This document shows positions 1 to 7,946 of a stretch of DNA of 64,000 nt, in pieces. The stretch is from Synchiropus splendidus (Eukaryota > Chordata > Actinopteri > Syngnathiformes > Callionymidae). The stretch covers positions 21,051,563 through 21,115,562 of the forward strand of contig NC_071348.1 in NCBI RefSeq assembly GCF_027744825.2, read 5' to 3'. The number at the start of each line of letters is the position of its first letter. Position 1 is the first letter of the stretch. The position numbers were made by a program, and so were the translations under genes. The notes under the pieces were generated by a model. The model had not been told where the DNA came from, did no database searches, and saw only the letters and a list, made by a program, of their open reading frames with translations.

Positions 1-35
1 AACCATATTAAAAATACGATTATCCTCTCTCTCAC

Positions 36-234
36 CAAAAAAAATTGACTCCATGTTTTCGTTTATACTCGGGTCGTAGACCTGCACTACATCCTCCTCA
101 GACATGTCGTCAAACAAGTCAGCCAGAAACATACGTGTCGGTGAAGCACTCTGGCCAATGGGGTGTGGTGTAGTGTGCTGGTTGTGGGTGGATTCAGGGT
201 CAGAACCGGAAGGAAAACCATCATGGTCGGCCAT
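36..234 (-). CDS. First coding exon of an unidentified gene (partial, continues off the left edge)
   Basis: An ATG at 234-232 opens a 66-codon frame that ends at a strong splice donor (exon ends TTTG, intron starts GTGAGAG at 35), leaving phase 1. The peptide begins MADHDGFPSGSDPESTHNQH and is acidic in its second half (FLADLFDDMSEEDVVQVYD), ending MESIFF. I recognise no domain. The acidic stretch could be a protein-interaction or transactivation segment, but that is inference. The start codon has G at +4 but no other strong context. The ATG lies 236 bp downstream of the stop codon of the complete gene on the same strand, and both genes use the same phase-1, GTGAG-type donor. They may be neighbouring members of one locus, although I see no protein similarity between them. 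Reading through the donor would keep the frame open to the window edge, so a longer unspliced exon is not strictly excluded. Confidence 0.6.
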
Positions 235-278
235 AACGTAATAATAATAACAATAACAATAAAATAATAATTTAAAAA

Positions 279-284
279 TTTAAT
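279..284 (-). promoter_or_regulatory. Possible poly(A) signal (ATTAAA) of the eight-exon gene
   Basis: ATTAAA, the commonest variant of the vertebrate polyadenylation hexamer, lies on the minus strand 187 nt past the stop codon of the eight-exon gene and about 45 nt before the next ATG. No AATAAA occurs on that strand between the stop codon and the window edge. The surroundings are AT-rich, so a chance match is quite possible. Confidence 0.3.
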
Positions 285-289
285 AAACA

Positions 290-425
290 AAACAACAGTC
301 TCAAAACACAAAACCGTGGTGTAACAACAATCTCAAAACACAATCACCCACGATGTAACAGCAACTTCAAAACACAATCGTCCCGCGGTGCAACAGCAAC
401 CTCAAAACACAATCATCCAGCACTG
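290..425. repeat. About four copies of a 34-bp tandem repeat between the two genes
   Basis: The motif (C)TCAAAACACAATC followed by a variable GTGGTGTAACAGCAA-like half starts near 300, 332, 366 and 401, with spacings of 32-35 bp. The copies are imperfect. The repeat fills most of the 236 bp between the stop codon of the eight-exon gene and the ATG of the next gene, so it probably lies in the 3' UTR or the intergenic spacer. Confidence 0.7.
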
Positions 426-470
426 CTTTTAAATAATGAGGCTCCAAATGGACCTTACTGTGGTTGAACT

Positions 471-3190
471 TCAGATCAGTCCACGACGTCTGTTACCACC
501 AGGTCCTTGACGTTTTAGGAGCCTCAGAACTTCGGCCACCAGAGCTTTATTTGTGACGTCCTTAGCGATGAGTTCTGTAACAGCGGTAATAATATATAAG
601 ACATATGCATCCCAGCTGATTACTCATTGAAATAGTTGTTAATCTTACCTTCACGTAGATTTCGCGCCAACCGTCGGTATCTACGTGCTTGACGCGCTTG
701 CCTGGCTAGACGTCGACTCTGTATTTCGGTCTGATGTAGACGCCGTTCAAGCGTACGCACTCTCTGCTCGGCGGTAGGGGGTAGAGGCAGGGGATGGTCG
801 AGGGGTGATGTGATGTAAGACGGCGTCGGTATCCGGGGTGCTGTCCGTGGGCCGTCCGAGGTCGTTGCCGGTGTTGATGGCGGCGGCGTCGATGGCTGTG
901 TTGATGACGGCGGTGACGGTGGCGGTGCTGATGACGGCGGTGACGGTGGCAGTGGAGGTGCAGGTTCCTCAGTTGTCGATGGCGAGTCCTCCGCAGGGAA
1001 CGATCCAGATAGCAAATCCAGAGGTACTGCTAAAACCGGTGTCGATGTCTCCCACAAAGGCCAAGACCCCGGAGGGAGATCTGAAACAGAATATTGACAA
1101 CAATGCAAATGTAAATACAATCGGAAAGCAAGACCTCCGGTCGCAGTTAATACCGTATAAATATAAGTAGAGTAGTATGGAAATAAGCAGAGTAAAATAT
1201 GAAAAAATACGACCTGCAAAAAACACAATTACGTAATCATATAACCGGTGTAGAGACGTGTTGTTTTCTAACAATGACGATAATAAAACAACAACATGTG
1301 TAGCATCCATATCAAAAAATCCATCATCACAACAGAACCAGATCCTTAAGAGCATTAAAAAATAAATAAATAAATAAAAAGAATAAAATAAAATAATAAA
1401 TAAACGTAGGGATCTACTAAGGTTCAACATTTAAAGCATAAAAACAAATAGTAAATCACTAGTGTATACTGTCATTAAAGCGCATTACAATTAGTAAAAT
1501 CACGACCTCTAGTGGTCAACGACGTTAAAGCATAGTGTAAATAGTAAAATCACGACCTCTAGTGGTCAACGACGTTAAAGCATAGTGTAAAGAGTAACCA
1601 CGACCTCTGGTGGCTATCGTCGTTAGAGCATAGCGTGAAATAGTAATCGCGACCTCTAGCGGTCAACGACGTTAAAGCATAGTGTGAAATAGTAATCACG
1701 ACCTCTAGGGGTCATAACCATTAAAAGCATAGTAATAAAATTACAACGACGTTTAGCACCAACAGTTACTCAAACACCTTCAATAATAAAATTACACTGT
1801 CTAAAAGCATATAGCCTGAACATAGATAAACCAAATTACAGATAACAGATAGCTTGATGCTCTAACACACCAAATAGACGCATCATTAAACCACAAGTAT
1901 AATACTGAACATACAACCATTCATCTGATACTGAACGGTAGAGATGTGTGTTGAAAAAAATTGAGATTCGCATCTTACCAAACGTTGGAGGTTGCGTTGA
2001 AGCGATGGGTAGAAGACACGGCGTACTCGTCGCCTTTGTATCTGTTTTTTATGTGAAAAATAAATAAATAAATACAGCAGTGAAACGTAAACTATCACTC
2101 TAAATGTTTTTTTCTCACCCCCAATCAGCTGCGGTGTCTGCTGAGTGAAAGAATCCACGTGCGAATGATCTACTCCTTCGACCTCTGACTGAACATCTGT
2201 TTTTATACGCACAGGCATTGAATAAAACAAAAAACATAGGTAGTTAAACATAAAACACATCGACAGGATGTGGTTAAAATACTTTTTCTTTTTTTTTTTT
2301 TGATTGAACTGAATGTTTTGCTCTCACCGACGAACAGTTGGAGCGACCCCTCCAATAAATGATCAGCCACCGCAGGGTCCGTCCGACTTCCCGGGCGTGT
2401 CTGATTTCCGGGTTCCGATTGATCTTTTCATGCACACACACACGTATACACACACACACACACACACACACATATGCACGTATATACACTTAATAAATAT
2501 TGTTATTCTTTACCTAGTTATCGTAATTATGTTTAGAATTGCTGTCTCCTTCTCACCAACGACTCGCGACGGTCCTGTCTTCCGTGTCGAATTATACCGC
2601 CGTTTCCGACTCAGAGAGCGCTGGTTACTCCCCTTCAGTCGATTTCCTGTACTCGGCTCAGACCGAGGTGCGGTAAACTCGTCCTCACTGTCGATTATTA
2701 TAACACACGGGGTGTTCGGATCCTCAACGCTGCTCACTCGAAGACTCGCTCTCGGATTCACCGACGACGGAGCCGTGTGGACGCCTCCGTCTTCAAAAGT
2801 TCCCCGCATTAACCGCTCAAGCTCCTCAGCGTCAATCAGCGTCTCCGGAAAGTTATCCGCGGAGGCGATAATATCTGAAAAATAGAAGAGCGGTTGTTGT
2901 AGCGCTTAATAGTAGAGGTATTAACAACGAATTATAAAATAATTAAATATTTTTTACCTGTATCACTCTGTGTTAAATGAACATCACACAGATGAGTGAC
3001 GATATCTGTGAATGAAAAGAGATGTGGTACGTGATAAACATGACATAACGTTTTTATTATACTTATATATGTAAATGTAGATACATAGATATACATATAT
3101 GTATATACATATATGTATACTGTACATAGATAGATAGATAGACAAATAGATAGATTGATATTCACCTACGCTGTGCGGAGGAAGAGGCAT
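471..3190 (-). CDS. Unidentified eight-exon gene: predicted 387-aa protein with SUMO-interaction-like motif, Pro-rich middle and Arg-rich C-terminus
   Basis: Exons in coding order: 3190-3166, 3005-2958, 2874-2557, 2423-2328, 2196-2119, 2041-1979, 1080-649 and 574-471 (TGA at 473-471). They total 1,164 nt, exactly 388 codons. Every intron is GT-AG and phase 1, and donors are mostly GTGAG or GTAAG. Junction codons are GAT six times and GAA once. Introns are 160, 83, 133, 131, 77, 898 and 74 bp. Residues 82-90 read VIIIDSEDE, a SUMO-interaction-type motif. Residues 114-117 are RKRR, a possible nuclear signal. Residues 249-311 are rich in Pro/Ser/Thr. Residues 316-352 have 14 Arg in 37 and look helical. 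The last exon adds ELIAKDVTNKALVAEVLRLL and a basic tail. I see no signal peptide or membrane segment. The family is unknown; a nuclear regulator or chromatin protein is inference. The exact start is uncertain because an overlapping upstream ATG exists. All exons are open and intact, so nothing marks it as a pseudogene. Confidence 0.78.
650..763 (-). other. Arg-rich predicted helix at the end of exon 7
   Basis: Protein residues 316-353, beginning RVRTLERRLHQTEIQSRRLA, hold 14 arginines in 37 positions. Hydrophobic residues fall in an a/d-like pattern at first (V, L, L), and the pattern weakens later. This fits a basic helix or short coiled coil that binds nucleic acid or acts as a nuclear import signal. 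The exon 8 continuation (LREGELIAKDVTNKALVAEV) vaguely recalls the coiled-coil region that follows the zinc finger in THAP/P-element-type proteins, but no THAP zinc-ligand pattern is visible in this gene. Confidence 0.6.
776..964 (-). other. Pro/Ser/Thr-rich low-complexity segment with a coding 27-bp repeat
   Basis: Residues 249-311 of the predicted protein are a Pro/Ser/Thr-rich, presumably disordered stretch. At DNA level two 27-bp units lie head to tail at 903-929 and 930-956. They differ only near one end, with further degenerate copies next to them. Because 27 is a multiple of three, copy-number change would lengthen or shorten the PPSPPSS-type peptide repeat without breaking the frame. 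Confidence 0.75.
1081..1978 (-). other. Intron 6 (898 bp), much larger than the other introns
   Basis: The intron is bounded by a GTAAGA donor at 1978 and a TTTCAG acceptor ending at 1081. It holds an AAAT/AAAAT-rich stretch at about 1350-1404 and a 50-bp minisatellite at 1457-1742. I looked for further phase-1 exons and found none with both splice sites and an open frame, but a very short cassette exon could be missed. Confidence 0.7.
1457..1742. repeat. 50-bp minisatellite in intron 6, five clear copies plus one degenerate
   Basis: The repeat core CACGACCTCTAGTGGTCAAC starts at 1501, 1551, 1599, 1648 and 1697, a spacing of 48-50 bp. A decayed copy begins near 1457. Each copy continues into GACGTTAAAGCATAGTGT-like sequence. 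The core contains an inverted GACC...GGTC pair. On the minus strand it reads CCACTAGAGGTCG, close to the vertebrate CTCF core consensus. Confidence 0.85.
2432..2472. repeat. CA/TG microsatellite next to an exon 4 acceptor
   Basis: An interrupted run of CA dinucleotides ends 8 bp upstream of the exon 4 splice acceptor in coding orientation, where it reads as a TG run followed by CATGAAAAG. TG runs near acceptors can affect splicing efficiency, so length variation here could matter for inclusion of exon 4. That effect is inference. Confidence 0.85.
2678..2704 (-). other. SUMO-interaction-like motif in exon 3 (VIIIDSEDE)
   Basis: Residues 82-90 of the predicted protein are four aliphatic residues (V-I-I-I) followed at once by D-S-E-D-E. 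This matches the classical SUMO-interaction motif: a hydrophobic core with an adjoining acidic, phosphorylatable serine-containing stretch. It lies in the longest N-terminal exon in an otherwise polar, probably disordered context, where such motifs are usually exposed. Confidence 0.6.
3060..3155. repeat. AT-rich microsatellites in intron 1 with a perfect 30-bp palindrome
   Basis: The block mixes ATAC/TATG and TAGA repeats. Positions 3090-3119 read identically on both strands, with arms built of TATACATATATGTAT. It lies within the 160-bp first intron of the eight-exon gene and has no coding content. Confidence 0.85.
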
Positions 3191-3194
3191 CCAT

Positions 3195-3780
3195 GGTAGG
3201 CCTGGAGTCTTTTGGAGAGGCGGCTAAGGTTCTGGGAGGTCTGGTCAACAGCAAAGGTTACCCCTGAACTGATGTAAAATGTGGTCTGAATCAGGGTCAC
3301 CTAAATACTCCGTTTGTGTGGGCAGGGCCTAGGTGACGCCTTTGTTGATTTGAATACTTCAAAACAACACAGGAAGAGCCCCGTGTCTGCTAGGTAGCTC
3401 AGAGGTGTGAACCGACCCTCCACCAAATGGCGTAATTTGAAAAGGAAGGTCTACAGGTGGGGTGTCCTGGGTGTGAACACGGCCTAAACAACGTTGTCTG
3501 AAAGTCAATGAGCTCTGCCTTCAAATTGTCTCTTTTGAAGATTCAATCGTGTGGGAAAGAACTCACGTCTCCCCTGTAAATTAACCAATTATCACAGACT
3601 CTGTTTCAGTGTCTGAGAAAGAGTCAGGCATAATACCAGTTGTCACCCCAGCTGTTTGAAAGTATTTCCTGAATAAGTAAAAATGCATTGTTTCAAACCG
3701 GGGTATAAAATTAAATAGACTGATTCAGCAGAAAGTCATATGAGTTGAATAGCTGTGTCGTCTGAACTAATGCTGAAAAA
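3195..3780. other. Non-coding stretch upstream of the eight-exon gene
   Basis: I see no convincing gene here. It would hold the promoter and 5' UTR of the minus-strand gene starting near 3,190, but I find no clear TATA box on that strand close to the start. A TATAAA on the plus strand near 3,705 has no open frame behind it. The sequence is moderate in GC content and not repetitive until about 3,660, where it resembles the far side of the 59-bp minisatellite. Confidence 0.5.
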
Positions 3781-4444
3781 CTAAAAGTATTTCTTTCTTT
3801 TGTTTTACACTTGTTCACTCAACCTTATTTTCTGAAAAAACTAAAAGTATTTCTTTCTTTTGTTTTACCCTTGTTCACTCAACCTTATTTTCTGAAAAAC
3901 TAAAAGTATTTCTTTCTTTTGTTTTACTCTTGTTCACTCAACCTTATTTTCTGAAAAACTAAAAGTATTTCTTTCTTTTGTTTTACTCTTGTTCACTCAA
4001 CCTTATTTTCTGAAAAACTAAAAGTATTTCTTTCTTTTGTTTTACTCTTGTTCACTCAACCTTATTTTCTGAAAAACTAAAAGTATTTCTTTCTTTTGTT
4101 TTACCCTTGTTCACTCAACCTTATTTTCTGAAAAACTAAAAGTATTTCTTTCTTTTGTTTTACCCTTGTTCACTCAACCTTATTTTCTGAAAAAACTAAA
4201 AGTATTTCTTTCTTTTGTTTTACTCTTGTTCACTCAACCTTATTTTCTGAAAAACTAAAAGTATTTCTTTCTTTTGTTTTACTCTTGTTCACTCAACCTT
4301 ATTTTCTGAAAAACTAAAAGTATTTCTTTCTTTTGTTTTACCCTTGTTCACTCAACCTTATTTTCTGAAAAACTAAAAGTATTTCTTTCTTTTGTTTTAC
4401 CCTTGTTCGCTCAACCTTATTTTCTGAAAACTAAAAGTATTTCT
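3781..4444. repeat. 59-bp minisatellite, 11 full copies and a partial twelfth
   Basis: Units beginning CTAAAAGTATTTCTTTCTTT start at 3781, 3841, 3900, 3959, 4018, 4077, 4136, 4196, 4255, 4314 and 4373, with a stub at 4431. Copies are almost identical. They differ mainly at one position after GTTTTAC (A, C or T), in the A-run length before the unit boundary, and by one base in the last copy. Such uniformity points to recent expansion. Confidence 0.97.
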
Positions 4445-4675
4445 CAGACATGTACAAATTATCTGCTTTAAACACATTTTGAAAAATGGTGCATGAGTTG
4501 GTGGCTGTGTCATTTGAACTATGAGTGCAGACTTTAAAAAAAAAAAAAAAAGTGTTTTCTTTCTACTGTTTTATCTTTAAGAAATATTTCAAGAATGAAA
4601 AACTGCTTCATAAGCTGTTAAATAACTTCTAGAATGTTTAAACCAGAAATAATATCACAGCTTTTACCCACACCC
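4445..4675. other. AT-rich spacer with a 16-base A run
   Basis: There is no gene. A run of 16 A lies at 4536-4551. The text around it (GGCTGTGTCATTTGAACT and so on) resembles the sequence just left of the minisatellite at about 3,740-3,780, so the two flanks look like old copies of one another. Confidence 0.6.
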
Positions 4676-4965
4676 TCAAGGTAATCCCCGAAGCCTCATC
4701 ACACCCCTTCCTCCCACAGACCCTACCTGGCCCTCCTGCCGTGTCTAACCATTTGTTGCGTCTGTGAGGATGTAGCCGACACCCCCCACCCCTCCTTCTC
4801 GCAGACCCTACCTGGCACCCCCTGCCGTGTCTAACCATTTGTTGCGTCTGAGAGGATGCAACCGACCCCCCACACCCCACCCTCCCACGGATCCTACCTG
4901 ACACCCCCGCCATGCTTAACCATTTGTTGCGTCTGTGAGGATGTAACCGACCCCCACCCTTGTAT
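4676..4965. repeat. C-rich tandem repeat of about 85 bp, three to four copies
   Basis: The anchor CCATTTGTTGCGTCTG recurs at 4749, 4835 and 4920, spacings of 86 and 85 bp. It is followed by GAGGATGTAGCCGAC-like and C-rich sequence and then ACCCTACCTGGCACC. Copies differ by small indels within C runs. On the minus strand the C runs are G runs, and those at 4866-4886 fit a four-run G-quadruplex pattern. The open frame across this block on the minus strand is a by-product of the repeat. Confidence 0.85.
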
Positions 4966-5028
4966 CACACAAGGGTGAAGCTTCCCCTCTCAACCACCGT
5001 TATTTTCCTTCCCGTCATAAAACAAGGG

Positions 5029-5160
5029 GAGGTTATTATTTTAATTTCCTGTTGATATAAAAACTGGAGTGGGTTATTATTTTAATTTCTTTTTGATATA
5101 AAAAGGGGGAGGGGCTTTATTACTTCCGGAAGGGTTGGGGTTTATTACTTCCGGAGTCAT
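5029..5160. repeat. Degenerate AT-rich repeat of about 41 bp at the satellite border
   Basis: GGTTATTATTTTAATTT starts at 5031 and again at 5072, each copy followed by TTGATATAAAAA and a G-rich piece. A further decayed copy (GGCTTTATTACTTCCGGA) starts near 5113, and TTTATTACTTCCGGA recurs within 30 bp. It is the last sequence before the satellite. Confidence 0.65.
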
Positions 5161-5211
5161 TAATCAATAAATCATTACAGGTTTGACAGATAGTGGTTTC
5201 CTTCCTCTCTC

Positions 5212-7946
5212 TGAGGTGAAAACTTCATGTTCTGAAGCTTCCCTGCAAAGCTATGACACAATTCCGAAAACGCGTTTTCAGCCTGAGATAAGGTCGATTC
5301 CGGAACGAAAAACATAAAAATGTTGATAACTTGGGAAAAACACATCAGACAGCTTAGATTTCATTTGCAACTACGAGAAAGACCCTTTCTGCTATAGTGG
5401 TTTGTGAAAATTCGATGTTCGGACGCTTCCCGGCAAAGTTATGGAACAGTGCGTTAAACGCATTTTCAGCCTGAGATAAGGTCGATTCCGGAACGCCAAA
5501 CATAAAAATGTTGTTAACTTTGGAAAAACACGTCAGACAGCTTATATTTGACTTGCAACTACTAGAAAGACCCTTTCTGCTATAGTGGGAGGTGAAAATT
5601 TCATGTTCTGAAGCTTCCCTGCAAAGTTATGGCACAATGCAGAAAACGCGTTTTCAGCCTGAGATAAGGTCGATTCCGGAACGCCAAGCATAAAAATGTT
5701 TATAACTTTCGAAAAACACTTCAGACAGCTTAGATTTGAAGTGTAACTACTAGAAAGACCCTTTCTGCTATAGTGGGAGGTGAAAATTTGATATTCTGAA
5801 GCTTCCCTGCAAAGTTATGGCACAATGCAGAAAACGCGTTTTCAGCCTGAAAAAAGGTGGGTTCCGGAACGCCAAACTTAAAAATGTTGATAACTTTGGA
5901 AAACCACTTCAGACAGCTTAGATTTGATGTGCAACTACTAGAAAGACAATTTCTGCTATAGTGGTAGGTGAAACTTTCGAGTTCTGAAGCTTTCCTTCAA
6001 AGTTATGGCACAATGCCGAAAACGCGTTTTCAGCCTGAGATAAGATGTTTTCCGGAACGCCAAAAATAAAAATGTTGATAACTTTGGAAAAACACATCAG
6101 ACAGCTAATATTTGATGTGCAACTACTTGAAAGACCCTTTCTGCTATAGTGGGAGGTGAAACGTTCATGTTCTGAAGATTTCCTTCAAAGTTATGGCACA
6201 ATGCAGAAAATGCGTTTTCAGCCTGAGATAAGGTGGGTTCCGGAACGCCAAACATAAAAATGTTGATAACTTTGGAGAAACACTTGAGACAGCTTGGATT
6301 TGATGTGCAACTACTACAAGGACCCTGTCTGCTATAGTGGGAGGTGAAAATTTCATGTTCTGAAGATTCCCATCAAAGTTATGGCACAAAGCAGAAAACG
6401 CGTTTACAGCCTGAGATAATGTGGGTTTCGGAACGCCAAACATAAAAATCTTGATAACTTTGGAAGAACACTTCAGAGAGCTTACATTTGATGTGTAACT
6501 ACTGGAAAGACCCTTACTGCTATAGTGGGAGGTGAAACTTTCATGTTCTGAAGCTTTCCTTCAAAGTTATGGCACAATGCAAAAAACGCGTTTTCAGCCT
6601 GAGACAAGGTGGGTTCCGGAACGCCAAACATAAAAATGTTGATAACTTTCGAAAAACACTTCAGACAGCTTAGATTTGATGTGCAACTACTACAAAGACC
6701 CTGTCTGTCATAGTGGGAGTTGAAAATTTCATGTTCTGAAGCTTCCCTGCAAAGTTATGGCACAATGCAGAAAACGCGTTTTCAGCGTGAGATAAGGTGG
6801 GTTCCGGAACGCCAAACATAAAAATGTTGATAACTTTGGAAAAAACATTTCCGACAGCTTAGATTTGATGTGCAATTACTAGAAAGACCCTTTCTGCTAC
6901 AGTGGGAGGTTAATATTTCATGTTCTGAAGCTTCCCTGCAAAGTTATGGCACAATGCAGAAAACACGTTTTCAGCCTGAGATAAGGTGGGTTCCGGAACG
7001 TCAAACTTAAAAATGTTGATAACTTTGGAAAAACACTTCAGACAGCTTAGATTTGATGTGCAACTACTAGAAAGACCCATTCTGCTACAGTGGCAGGTTA
7101 AAATTTCATGTTCTGAAGCGTCCCTGCAAAGTTATGGCACAATGCGGAAAACACGTTTTCAGCCCGAGATAAGGTCGTTTCCGGAACGTCAAACATAAAA
7201 ATGTTGATAGCTTTCGAAAAACACTTCAGACAACTTAGATTTGATGTGCAATTACTAGATAGACCCTGTCTGTTATAGTGGGAGGTGAAAATGTCATGTT
7301 CTGAAGCTTCCCTGCAAAGTTATGGCACAAAGCAGAAAACACGTTTTTAGCCTGAGATGATGTGGGTTCCAGAACGGCAAACATAAAAATGTTGATAACT
7401 TTGGAAAAACATTTCAGACAGCTTAGATTTGATCTGCAACTACTAGAAAGACCCTTTCTGCGATAGTGGGAGGTGAAAATTTCATGTTCTGAAGCTTTAT
7501 GCAAAGTTATGGCACAATGCGTAAAACGTGTTTTCAGCCTGAGATAAGGTCGATTCCGGAACGCCAAACATGAAAATGTTGATAACTTTGGAAAAACACT
7601 TCAGACAGCTTCGATTTGATGTGCAACACCAAGACAGACCCTTTCTGCAACAGGGGGTGGTTAAAATTTCTTATTCTGAAGTTTCCTGCAAAGTTATGGC
7701 ACAATGCAGAAAAAGCGTTTTCAGCTTGAGATAAGGTGGTTTCCCGAACGCCAATCATAAAAATATTGATAACTTTGGAAAAACACTTCAGACAGCTTAG
7801 ATTTGATGTGCAACTACTAGAAAGACCATTTCTGCTACAGTGGGAGTTGAAAATTACATGTTCTGAAGCTTCCCTGCAAAGTTATGGCACAATGCGTAAA
7901 ACGCGTTTTCAGCCTGAGATGAGGTTGATTTCAGAACCCCAAACAT
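5212..7946. repeat. Divergent edge monomers of the 188-bp satellite
   Basis: About 14.5 monomers show many private substitutions and small indels (for example an added A near 6841 and shortened copies near 7496 and 7683) and no visible longer period. Satellite similarity starts near 5,212 with GAGGTGAAAACTTCATGTTC, in the middle of a monomer. Diverged, monomeric borders are typical of large satellite arrays, where homogenisation is weakest. Confidence 0.8.

Noticed and set aside
838..1170. A 110-codon plus-strand open frame
   Set aside because: It is the antisense shadow of the Pro-rich exon 7, whose splice sites and phase fit the minus-strand gene.
969..1430. A 153-codon minus-strand open frame across intron 6 and exon 7
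   Set aside because: Its hydrophobic part is AT-rich intron sequence, and it reads exon 7 in the wrong frame compared with the spliced model.
4638..4913. A 91-codon minus-strand open frame rich in Gly and Arg
   Set aside because: It is produced by the C-rich 85-bp repeat. The peptide repeats with the DNA and loses frame when repeat lengths vary.
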